From Sphingosinithalassobacter sp. CS137 (GTDB taxonomy: Bacteria > Pseudomonadota > Alphaproteobacteria > Sphingomonadales > Sphingomonadaceae), in NCBI RefSeq assembly GCF_014334115.1, contig NZ_CP060494.1, forward strand, positions 1,332,501 through 1,396,500: a stretch of 64,000 nt of DNA, in the 5' to 3' direction. A program made the translations under genes and the position numbers. The notes under the pieces are model-generated. The model saw only the letters and a list, made by a program, of their open reading frames with translations, was not told the origin of the DNA and did not search any database. Shown one piece after another: positions 29,459-38,339 of this stretch (position 1 is its first letter; each line of letters begins with the position of its first letter).

Positions 29459-30367
29459 TCACTCGCCTACCGACACGGCCTTCGGGCGACGCTGCGAACG
29501 CCACAGGAACAGCCCGGCCACCACGATCAACGATGCTCCCCCCAGCGTCGCTTCGTCCGGTACATCGCCGAAGAAGGTCCAGCCGAGCGCGATCGCCACC
29601 AGCAACTGCACATAGGTCATCGGCGCGATCACCGCCGCGTTCGCGCGCGTGGTCGCCATGTAGATCAGGAAGTGACCGCATGTGGCAGTGAACGCCACCA
29701 GCGCACAGCGCAGCACCACACTGATCGGCGGCCAGTCGGCGTGAAAGGCGGGAACGCCGCTGAGGTGCATCGTCACCGCCATCGCGACGAGGATCGGGGC
29801 GGCGAACAGCGCGACCAGAAGCTGCATCGCAAGCGGCGAGGCCAGCCCGGAAACCGTTCGGTTTCCCACCATCAGCACCGCCATGCCGACCGCCGCCAGC
29901 AGCGGCAATCCCGCCGCGATACCGAGCCGAGCGACTTCCGGGCGCAACACGATCAGCACGCCAGCAAAAGCAATTGCGGTCGCGATCCACACCGGACGGC
30001 CTGCCCGCTCGTTCAGGAACCAGGCAGACAAGAGCGCCGTAAGCATTGGGCTAGTGAAGGTGATCGAGGTGGCGTCGGCGAGCGGCATCAGATGCACCGC
30101 CATGAAGAAGCCGAAGGTCGCTGTCGCGACTGCGCCGCCGCGTAGCAGCTGAAGCTTTGGTCGCGGAAGCCTGAAGCCGCGCCGTCCTTCGACGAGTCCG
30201 ACCGCTGCCGCGAGCCCCAGAAGGCCGAAGCTGTACCGCAGGGCGCCGACGGCGCTGCCCGGCCAGTGCCCAGCCATCGATTTCACCACCGCGTCGCCGA
30301 ACGACAGCAGCGCGAAACCCGCCAGCGCGAAGCCGAGCCCGCGCACCACATCGTTCCTTGCGTCCAT
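29459..30367 (-). CDS. EamA/DMT-superfamily transporter
   Basis: 302 aa with ten hydrophobic segments in two EamA repeats (residues ~10-140 and ~155-290). Motifs such as FTSPMLTALLSAWFLNERAGRP and AALIPMTYVQLLVAIALGWTFFGDVP-like stretches match RhaT/YdcZ-type drug/metabolite exporters. Substrate unknown. Divergent from cpaF. Confidence 0.9.
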   Translation of the reverse strand: MDARNDVVRGLGFALAGFALLSFGDAVVKSMAGHWPGSAVGALRYSFGLLGLAAAVGLVEGRRGFRLPRPKLQLLRGGAVATATFGFFMAVHLMPLADATSITFTSPMLTALLSAWFLNERAGRPVWIATAIAFAGVLIVLRPEVARLGIAAGLPLLAAVGMAVLMVGNRTVSGLASPLAMQLLVALFAAPILVAMAVTMHLSGVPAFHADWPPISVVLRCALVAFTATCGHFLIYMATTRANAAVIAPMTYVQLLVAIALGWTFFGDVPDEATLGGASLIVVAGLFLWRSQRRPKAVSVGE

Positions 30368-30438
30368 TCATCCCCCGGGTGATCGAGAGCGCGCTTCGAA
30401 CGTGGTTAGGCAATTGTCAAACCTTGGCCCCTAACGCT

Positions 30439-30474
30439 GCACAACCGGGGTTTGGGCCGGCACAACCAGGGTTT
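30439..30474 (+). repeat. Two 15-bp direct repeats in front of cpaF
   Basis: GCACAACCGGGGTTT (30439-30453) and GCACAACCAGGGTTT (30460-30474) differ at one base and are spaced 21 bp start to start, two helical turns. They end three bases before the cpaF ATG, overlapping the ribosome binding region, and could be a repressor site or merely a sequence duplication. Confidence 0.5.
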
Positions 30475-30477
30475 CAG

Positions 30478-32025
30478 ATGAGCGCTTTCGGACGACGCAA
30501 CGGATTGGGTAGCGGTGGTGGCCGTCCTGCCTTCGGCGTTGCCAAGCCGATGCAGGGCGGCGCTCCGGCACGGGCTTCCGAGCCTTTGCCGGCGGGAGGT
30601 GAACAATTCCCGCCGCTCCAGAATGTGCCTCTTCCGGGCGCGGAAGCGCCCGAGCTCGAATCACGGGATCTGGCGCCAAGCGCCGCAAGTTCCGATGCGA
30701 TGCAGCGCCTCGCCGATCGCCAGGCGCTGACCGGCGAACAGGGCAGCTCGCGCGTCGAGGGGTTCGAAGCGTCGATCCATCGTATCAAGGAACAGGTGCT
30801 GCCGCGCCTGCTCGAGCGGGTGGATCCGGAGGCCGCCGCGACCCTCAGCAAGGATGAGCTCGCCGAGGAGTTCCGACCGATCATCGGCGAAGTGCTCGCC
30901 GAGCTGAAACTGACGCTCAACCGGCGCGAGCAGTTCGCACTGGAAAAGGTGCTCGTCGACGAGTTGCTGGGCCTCGGTCCCCTTGAGGAGCTGCTCGCCG
31001 ATACTGCCATCACCGACATCATGGTGAACGGCCCTGAACAGACCTATGTCGAGCGCAAGGGCAAGCTGGAGCTCGCCAACATCAATTTCCGCGACGAGGA
31101 GCATTTGTTCCAGATCGCGCAACGCATCTGCAACTCGGTCGGCCGCCGCGTCGATCAGACCACGCCGCTGGCCGACGCCCGGCTCAAGGACGGCAGCCGC
31201 GTCAACGTGATCGTGCCGCCGCTGTCGCTGCGCGGCACTGCCATCTCGATCCGTAAGTTCTCCGCCAAGCCGATCACGCTGGACATGATGGCGCAGGGCG
31301 GCTCGATGAGCCAGAAGATGGCGACTGCGCTGAAGATCGCGGGGGCCAGCCGATTTAATGTCGTGGTGTCGGGCGGCACCGGCTCGGGCAAGACGACCAT
31401 GCTCAACGCATTGTCCAAGCTGATCGACCCCGGCGAGCGCGTGCTGACGATCGAGGACGCGGCCGAGCTTCGCCTCCAGCAGCCGCACTGGCTCCCGCTC
31501 GAGACACGGCCGCCCAACCTGGAAGGTCAGGGCGAGATCACCATCCGCGACCTTGTGAAGAACGCACTACGCATGCGGCCGGACCGCATCATTCTGGGCG
31601 AGATTCGCGGCGCTGAATGCTTCGACATGTTGAGCGCGATGAATACCGGCCACGACGGGTCGATGTGCACGCTTCACTCCAACAGCCCGCGCGAGGCGCT
31701 GGCGCGGATGGAGAACATGGTGATGATGTCGGACATCAAGGTGCCGAAAGAGGCGATCAGTCGTCAGATCGCCGACTCGGTCGATCTCATCATTCAGGTG
31801 AAGCGCCTGCGCGACGGCAGCCGCCGCGTGACCAACATCACCGAAGTCATCGGCATGGAAGGCCCGGTGATCGTCACCCAAGAGCTTTTCAAGTTCGAGT
31901 ATCTGGACGAAAGCGCCGACGGAAAGATCATCGGCGAATATCGCTCGATGGGACTGCGCCCCTATACGCTCGACAAGGCGCGCCAATTCGGATTCGACCA
32001 GGCGCTGCTCGAGGCCTGCCTCTGA
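30478..32025 (+). CDS. cpaF: Type IV pilus/Tad secretion ATPase CpaF
   Basis: 515 aa from the ATG at 30478; an in-frame start at 30358 would lie inside the divergent transporter. Walker A GGTGSGKTTMLNAL near residue 300, ITIEDAAELRL, LGEIRGAEC and the HDGSMCTLHSN loop identify the secretion ATPase of the Tad/Flp pilus. The N-terminal ~70 residues are Gly/Pro-rich. No other cpa/tad genes accompany it in the window. Confidence 0.93.
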   Translation: MSAFGRRNGLGSGGGRPAFGVAKPMQGGAPARASEPLPAGGEQFPPLQNVPLPGAEAPELESRDLAPSAASSDAMQRLADRQALTGEQGSSRVEGFEASIHRIKEQVLPRLLERVDPEAAATLSKDELAEEFRPIIGEVLAELKLTLNRREQFALEKVLVDELLGLGPLEELLADTAITDIMVNGPEQTYVERKGKLELANINFRDEEHLFQIAQRICNSVGRRVDQTTPLADARLKDGSRVNVIVPPLSLRGTAISIRKFSAKPITLDMMAQGGSMSQKMATALKIAGASRFNVVVSGGTGSGKTTMLNALSKLIDPGERVLTIEDAAELRLQQPHWLPLETRPPNLEGQGEITIRDLVKNALRMRPDRIILGEIRGAECFDMLSAMNTGHDGSMCTLHSNSPREALARMENMVMMSDIKVPKEAISRQIADSVDLIIQVKRLRDGSRRVTNITEVIGMEGPVIVTQELFKFEYLDESADGKIIGEYRSMGLRPYTLDKARQFGFDQALLEACL

Positions 32026-32093
32026 GCGCAGTCGCAGCGCGGCCAGTCGTTCGCCGATCGCAGTGCGCTCTGCATTGCGCTATTCTTGCCGGC

Positions 32094-33272
32094 ATGGCTG
32101 TGCTCGCCGCCCTGTTAGCGATTCTGATGCCGGTGGCACAGGCGACGTCGCCGGCATCTGCTTCGCCGGAAACCGTCCTGGCGCCCGATGCGGAGGCACA
32201 CTGGGTTCCCTTCGAACTGACGCCGCACAATCAGATCCGTTTTGCAATGACGCTCAACGGCCACGCCGCAAGCGCACTGCTCGACACTGGGTTGAGCGAT
32301 ACGGTCGCGTCGATCGAGTTCGGCGAAGTCGCCGGCCTGCGTCCCACGGTTGCGAGTCAAGCCGAAGCGATCGGCGGACCTGTCGCAATCCGCTGGGCGG
32401 CAAGCGGCCAAGTCGAGATCGGCGGCCTGAAGCGGCTCGGTGGCCGACTGGCGCTCGCCGACCTGTCGGCGCTCGGCGGCGGCACGCGCAGTGTCGATAT
32501 GCTGGTAGGCAGCGACATCCTCTCCTGCTGCGCACTGGAGATCGACTATGACTCGCGACGCTTCCGCATCTTGCCTACGGGCCGCCTTCCGTTTCGAGGC
32601 GAAGCCGCACCCCTGCGTCTCGCGCGCGAGACGAGCACCTATGTAACTGAGCTGACGCTCGGCGGCCAACGGCTGAGGCCCCTGCTGGTCGACACCGGTG
32701 ACGGATCGGCCGTAACCTTGCGGCGCGCGGCGTGGAGCACCACTGGCCTCCACGCTGCGGAGCTCACCTCGACCATCGCCTTTGGTCTGGGCGGAGCCAT
32801 CGAAACCGATGTCTCGATCGTGCCTGCACTGCGCGTCGGCGGGATCGACGTAGGCGAAGTCGAGGTGCGGATCGAAAGCGACGACGGCTTTTCGGCTCGG
32901 ATTGGTGCTGCCGGACGGATCGGCAGCGGCCTTCTCCTGCGGTACCGCGTACTGCTCGATCCGCGCGCGGGAAGGATGGTGTTCGCTCCCGGCGCGCTCG
33001 TCGACGCGCCGCCCCTGCGCTCCACCAGCGGGCTGCTGCTCGCCTATGAGCATGGGCGGCTGAGAGTGCTGCACGTGATGCGAAACTCTCCCGCGGCGGC
33101 GAGCGGCTGGACTGGAGGCGAGCTGATCTGTGAAGCCGATGGGCGCGCGATCCGCGAAGCGGTCACTTCCGAAGGGCTGGTCGATTGGGCGGTCGGCACG
33201 CCCGGCCGGCAGCTGACGCTTCGGCTCTGCGATGGCAGCGAACGGAGATTGACGCTTCAGCGCTTCTATTGA
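32094..33272 (+). CDS. Retropepsin-like aspartic protease with C-terminal PDZ domain
   Basis: 392 aa. Signal peptide (MAVLAALLAILMPVAQAT), then two halves each with a DTG motif: ALLDTGLSDTV (~64-66) and LLVDTGDGSAVTL (~200-202). This is the arrangement of a single-chain aspartic protease. The last ~90 residues form a PDZ-like domain (VLHVMRNSPAAASGWTGGELICEADGRAI). Likely periplasmic, perhaps quality control. Lies 68 bp after cpaF, which may share the transcript. Confidence 0.8.
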   Translation: MAVLAALLAILMPVAQATSPASASPETVLAPDAEAHWVPFELTPHNQIRFAMTLNGHAASALLDTGLSDTVASIEFGEVAGLRPTVASQAEAIGGPVAIRWAASGQVEIGGLKRLGGRLALADLSALGGGTRSVDMLVGSDILSCCALEIDYDSRRFRILPTGRLPFRGEAAPLRLARETSTYVTELTLGGQRLRPLLVDTGDGSAVTLRRAAWSTTGLHAAELTSTIAFGLGGAIETDVSIVPALRVGGIDVGEVEVRIESDDGFSARIGAAGRIGSGLLLRYRVLLDPRAGRMVFAPGALVDAPPLRSTSGLLLAYEHGRLRVLHVMRNSPAAASGWTGGELICEADGRAIREAVTSEGLVDWAVGTPGRQLTLRLCDGSERRLTLQRFY

Positions 33273-33283
33273 TCGCTGTGCGT

Positions 33284-33472
33284 TCAGAAGAAGCCCAGCG
33301 CCAAGCCGCCGAGGATCACCGCAGCGATCAGCGACAGGAACTGAACCGTCGGCCAAGGGACCAGGCTTACGCGGTCGATGTCGCGCCGCCGCGTCCGCCG
33401 ATGCTCCGCGACGCCGGCAATTGCCGCAAGCACTACCGCTGCAACGACTCCGATCCACAGTCGTTCTTGCAT
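33284..33472 (-). CDS. 62-aa membrane protein of unknown function
   Basis: MQERLWIGVVAAVVLAAIAGVAEHRR starts with a membrane helix, then a charged loop with several Arg (HRRTRRRDIDR), then a second helix (TVQFLSLIAAVILGGLALGFF). It is cut out of a longer frame that continues upstream to 33661; the ATG at 33472 gives a sensible small protein. Two helices with an Arg-rich loop suggest a small membrane regulator (inference). Confidence 0.6.
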   Translation of the reverse strand: MQERLWIGVVAAVVLAAIAGVAEHRRTRRRDIDRVSLVPWPTVQFLSLIAAVILGGLALGFF

Positions 33473-33524
33473 CGTACCGATTCGCCCCCGATCTATCGCT
33501 CGTCCCATCTCCCAAGGAGCCGCC

Positions 33525-34346
33525 ATGCGCCAGTCTCTCGTTGCCGTCGCGTTCGCGACGACTGCCGTTGCCGTCACCAGCGTTGCAGTCGGCGCGCCGA
33601 GCTTCCAGCGCCATGAGCTCCATGCGGCCGCCAGCGCCGAAACGCGCACTCCGGCCAACAAGGCGCGCGACCGCTATCGCCATCCCGTCGAGACGCTCTC
33701 CTTCTTCGGAGTTGAGCCCGACGACACTGTGGTAGAAATCTGGCCGGGCGGCGGATGGTATACGGAGATTCTCGCGCCCTATCTGGCGGGCGGCAACGGC
33801 ACGCTCTGGGCCGCAGCACCTTGGCCGAACGGCCTCAACCGCATCCGTGCGATGCAGGAGCGGGCACCGGAAACCTATGGAGCAGTGCGGCTCGCCGCCT
33901 TCCCGGCGGCCGAGGGAACGCCTGCCGTTCCCGAGGGGACTGCGGATGTCGTCCTCACATTCCGCAACGTTCACAACTGGCGGATGGGCTATCAGCGCGA
34001 CGGCCAGGACTATGCCGCCGAAGCCTTTTCGCAGATGTACGCGATGCTGAAGCCCGGCGGCACGCTGGGCGTGGTCGATCACCGTCTGCCCGAAGACGCG
34101 AGCGCCGAGCGCGAGATTTCGAGCGGCTATATCAAGGTCTCGACTGTGCGTCGTCTTGCGGAAGAGGCGGGGTTCGAGTTCGTCGGCGCCTCCGAAGTCA
34201 ACGCAAATCCGCAGGACAGCGCCGACTGGGAAGCGGGAGTCTGGACGCTGCCGCCGTCGCTGCGCCACGGCGAGACCGACCGCGCGCGCTATGAAGCGAT
34301 CGGCGAGAGCGACCGGATGACGTTGCGGTTCCGCAAGCCGGCCTGA
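33525..34346 (+). CDS. Exported methyltransferase-like protein (COG4798-type)
   Basis: 273 aa from the ATG at 33525, which has an AAGGAGC ribosome binding site. Begins with a signal peptide (MRQSLVAVAFATTAVAVTSVAVGA) and continues with a class I SAM-methyltransferase fold in which the glycine motif reads VVEIWPGGGWYTEIL, as in COG4798 proteins, then VVLTFRNVHNW and LGVVDHRLP. A SAM-dependent enzyme outside the cytoplasm would lack SAM, so either it acts on something else or the signal is not cleaved as expected. Divergent from the 62-aa gene, convergent with phaR. Confidence 0.75.
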   Translation: MRQSLVAVAFATTAVAVTSVAVGAPSFQRHELHAAASAETRTPANKARDRYRHPVETLSFFGVEPDDTVVEIWPGGGWYTEILAPYLAGGNGTLWAAAPWPNGLNRIRAMQERAPETYGAVRLAAFPAAEGTPAVPEGTADVVLTFRNVHNWRMGYQRDGQDYAAEAFSQMYAMLKPGGTLGVVDHRLPEDASAEREISSGYIKVSTVRRLAEEAGFEFVGASEVNANPQDSADWEAGVWTLPPSLRHGETDRARYEAIGESDRMTLRFRKPA

Positions 34347-34358
34347 GCCGGCACGGCC

Positions 34359-34913
34359 TCAGCTGCCGAGCTTTTCGACCTTGTCCTGCAGCCGGGCGAG
34401 TTCGGCGCGCAGGGCGGCGATCTCGTCGTCTTTGCTGGCGGTGGTCTCGGCGGCGCCCTCACCTCCGGCACCCGGCTTGAACGCCGCGGTTGCCGCTTCG
34501 AACATCGCCATGTTGCGCTTGGCGAGTTCGGCGAAGGGAGAGTTGGCGAACGCCCCTTCGACCGCGCTCTTGAACTGCTCCTGATTGCGGCGGAAGCTGT
34601 CCATCGACGCTTCGAGATATCCGGGGACCATCGCCTGCATGCTATCGCCGTACAGCGCGATCAGCTGCCGCAGGAAGCTTACCGGCAGCATCGTCTGGCC
34701 GCGCGATTCCTCTTCCATGATGATCTGCGTCAGCACATTGTGGGTGATGTCGTCTTCGCTCTTGGCATCTATCACCTTGAAGTCGCGCCCTTCGCGCGTC
34801 ATCGCCGCGAGGTGGTCAAGCGTGATGTAGGAAGATGTTTCGGTATTGTAGAGACGCCGGTTCGCGTACTTCTTGATGATGACCGGCCCGCTCCCACTTT
34901 GATTCTTCTTCAT
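34359..34913 (-). CDS. phaR: Polyhydroxyalkanoate synthesis repressor
   Basis: 184 aa. The ATG at 34913 has an AGGGG ribosome binding site. Starts MKKNQSGSGPVIIKKYANRRLYNTETSSYITLDHLAAMTREGRDF, the PHB_acc N-terminal domain, followed by the accumulation-regulator region and a C-terminal coiled coil (EIAALRAELARLQDKVEKL). PhaR binds PHB granules and represses phasin and its own gene. Divergent from a PhaC-like hydrolase, consistent with a PHA locus. Confidence 0.93.
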   Translation of the reverse strand: MKKNQSGSGPVIIKKYANRRLYNTETSSYITLDHLAAMTREGRDFKVIDAKSEDDITHNVLTQIIMEEESRGQTMLPVSFLRQLIALYGDSMQAMVPGYLEASMDSFRRNQEQFKSAVEGAFANSPFAELAKRNMAMFEAATAAFKPGAGGEGAAETTASKDDEIAALRAELARLQDKVEKLGS

Positions 34914-34928
34914 GAGAGACCCCTGCGA

Positions 34929-36014
34929 TTGTATGATCCGCATGTAGCACCGGAAGATGATGCGCCGCAACAAGGGGATGCGCCGCATCAGCGCCCGCGC
35001 CCGCTGCCGCTGTTCCTCGAGATGCTGCGCAGCGAAACCGCAACGTCGCCGGAACGAAGAGCGGCGGCGTTGGCCGGGCTGCGCGCCTATCAGGAAGCGC
35101 CGCGTGCGGCGCTGCGGCAGGAAAAGCCGATCGTCGCCAGCGCGGGACGGGCAGTGCTGCGCGACTATGGCGGCTGGGGGCCGCCGGTCGTGTTCGTGCC
35201 GTCGCTGATCAATCCGCCCCAAATCCTCGACCTTGCCCGCGGCAATTCGCTGTTGCGCTGGCTCGCTCGGCAGGGTGTGCGGCCGATGCTGGTCGACTGG
35301 GGCACGCCGGGGCCGGAAGCGCGCGAGCAGGACGTGACCGCGCATATCGAAACGATGCTGTTGCCGCTTATCGCCGCACTGCCGCGGCCGCCGATCCTGG
35401 TCGGCTATTGCCTGGGCGGCACCATGGCGCTGATGGCGGCGTGCGCTATGAAAGTGGCCGGGCTCGCGCTGATCGCAAGCCCCTGGCACTTCAGCGGCTA
35501 TGGAGAAGAACGCCCCGCCATCGATTCCATCTGGCACCACGCCGAATCGGGGTGCGCACGGCTCGGCCTGGTGCCGATGGAAGTGCTGCAGGCGGGTTTC
35601 TGGCAGCTCGATCCGGAGCGCACCATCGCCAAATTCGAGCGGTTCGCCACGCTGCCGCCCGGCAGTGCGGCGGCACGCGCCTTCGTAGCACTGGAGGATT
35701 GGGCGAACGATGGAGCGCCGCTCACCTATGCCGCCGGACGACAGATGTTCGACGACTTCTTCGATGCGGATCTGCCCGGCCGCGGCGACTGGCGGATCGG
35801 CGGCGTGGCGGCATCTCCCAAGATGCTCGACTGCCCCGCGGCCGAATTCGTGGCGACCGGCGACCGAATCGTTCCCGCCGCGACTGCCGCAAATCTGACG
35901 GTTCAACGTCAGGTGGGTGCCGGTCACGTCGGCATGGTGATCGGCAGCCGGGCGCGTACCGAACTGTGGGAGCCGCTCGCCGGCTGGCTAAGGGAATGCT
36001 CCGCGACTAGATAG
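34929..36014 (+). CDS. Short PHA-synthase-like alpha/beta hydrolase
   Basis: About 361 aa if the TTG at 34929 is the start; an ATG at 35022 gives a protein lacking the conserved RPLPLFLEMLRSE helix, so TTG is preferred but uncertain. Lipase-like box GYCLGG (~159-164) has a Cys nucleophile as in PhaC. Asp in ATGDRIVPA and His in GAGHVGMVIG complete the triad. FVPSLINPPQILDL and LVDWGTPGPE also match PHA synthases. Class I synthases are ~590 aa, so this is a short form, possibly class III-like, or a depolymerase-type relative. Lies between phaR and thiolase. Confidence 0.8.
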   Translation: MYDPHVAPEDDAPQQGDAPHQRPRPLPLFLEMLRSETATSPERRAAALAGLRAYQEAPRAALRQEKPIVASAGRAVLRDYGGWGPPVVFVPSLINPPQILDLARGNSLLRWLARQGVRPMLVDWGTPGPEAREQDVTAHIETMLLPLIAALPRPPILVGYCLGGTMALMAACAMKVAGLALIASPWHFSGYGEERPAIDSIWHHAESGCARLGLVPMEVLQAGFWQLDPERTIAKFERFATLPPGSAAARAFVALEDWANDGAPLTYAAGRQMFDDFFDADLPGRGDWRIGGVAASPKMLDCPAAEFVATGDRIVPAATAANLTVQRQVGAGHVGMVIGSRARTELWEPLAGWLRECSATR

Positions 36015-36050
36015 CGCGCAACCAGAACCGAAGCGCAGGAGTCGCCCGCA

Positions 36051-37223
<1,173 letters not shown>

Positions 37224-37251
37224 TCGACGCAGTCGCTTCGCCTCGGCCGGG

Positions 37252-38280
37252 TCAGCTCCAGACCCGGTCGAAGCGGGCGCCGAGGCCGGTCAGCAGCTCA
37301 TATTGCGACAGGCCGCTCACCGCCGCGGTTTTGGGCAGGCGATAGTCGAGCGCGACCCAATCGCCCTCGCCCAGTGACGGCGCCGCACCGACGTCGACCG
37401 CCAGCAGATCCATCGACACGCGGCCGAGGACCGGCAGCGCCGCATCGCCCGCCCGCGCCATCCCCTTGCCCGAAAAGCAGCGCAGATAGCCGTCGGCATA
37501 GCCGATGTTGAGGATCGCCACTTCCATCGCGGCAGGCGCGGTGAAAGTGGCGTTGTAGCCGACGCTCTCTCCTGCACCGACGCGGCGGCGCTGGAGGATC
37601 TGCGCCTCGGGCGTGACCACCTGGCGGATCGCGGCATGCTCCGGCCGCTGGCGGCCGCCGTAGAGCGCGATGCCCGGCCGGGTCAGCCCGAAGCCATAGT
37701 CCGGCCCCAGCCCGATCCCCGCCGAATTGGCGAGGCTGAGCCGCCGCGCCGACGTCCTCCCCTCCAGCGCCGCCAGCGCGTCGCGCTGCCGGGCGTTGCG
37801 CGGCACATCCTCGTCGGCGCAGGCGAGATGGCTCATCAGCGTCTCGATCCGCAGCCCCTCGAGCAGCCCGTCGGCAACGTCCCGCGGCGCGATGCCGAGC
37901 CGGTTCATCCCGGTATCGACCATTACGTCGCACCCCCCCCCGCCCGCGTCGCGCCAGCGGCGGACCTGCGCCGCGGTGCAGAGCACCGGCCGGGCGTAGG
38001 CGGGACGATCGGCCACCATATCCTCGGCCCGGACGCCGTGCAGCACCGACACCGCGACGCCGAGATCGGCGAGCTGGGCGGCTTCGGCCCAGGTCGACAC
38101 GAAAAAGTCGCGGCATCCCGCCGCCGCCAGCCGCGCCACCACCTCGCGCGCGCCGAGGCCATAGCCGTTCGCCTTCACCGCGGCACCGCAGGCGGCGGGC
38201 CCGCTCATCGCATCCAGCGTGCGCCAGTTGGCGACGAGCGCGGACGAGTCGAGACGCAGGCGAAGCGGAGACGCGGTCAT
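37252..38280 (-). CDS. alr: Alanine racemase
   Basis: 342 aa from the ATG at 38280. PLP-binding Lys36 in AAVKANGYGLG, DTGMNRLG near the middle, a YNATF tyrosine region, and a C-terminal beta domain. Provides D-alanine for peptidoglycan. The coding sequence includes a run of nine C bases at 37933-37941 (GGGG codons on the minus strand), but the frame is intact. Followed on the minus strand by unrelated genes. Confidence 0.93.
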   Translation of the reverse strand: MTASPLRLRLDSSALVANWRTLDAMSGPAACGAAVKANGYGLGAREVVARLAAAGCRDFFVSTWAEAAQLADLGVAVSVLHGVRAEDMVADRPAYARPVLCTAAQVRRWRDAGGGGCDVMVDTGMNRLGIAPRDVADGLLEGLRIETLMSHLACADEDVPRNARQRDALAALEGRTSARRLSLANSAGIGLGPDYGFGLTRPGIALYGGRQRPEHAAIRQVVTPEAQILQRRRVGAGESVGYNATFTAPAAMEVAILNIGYADGYLRCFSGKGMARAGDAALPVLGRVSMDLLAVDVGAAPSLGEGDWVALDYRLPKTAAVSGLSQYELLTGLGARFDRVWS

Positions 38281-38339
38281 GCCCGCCCGGTTAGCGGCGC
38301 CACCGCTGCCGCGCCAGTGGCTGCGGTCAGTGCCAGCGC

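Noticed and set aside
30358..30477. Upstream ATG extension of CpaF
   Set aside because: It would begin inside the start of the divergent EamA transporter, and the ATG at 30478 gives the usual MSAFGRR-like N-terminus.
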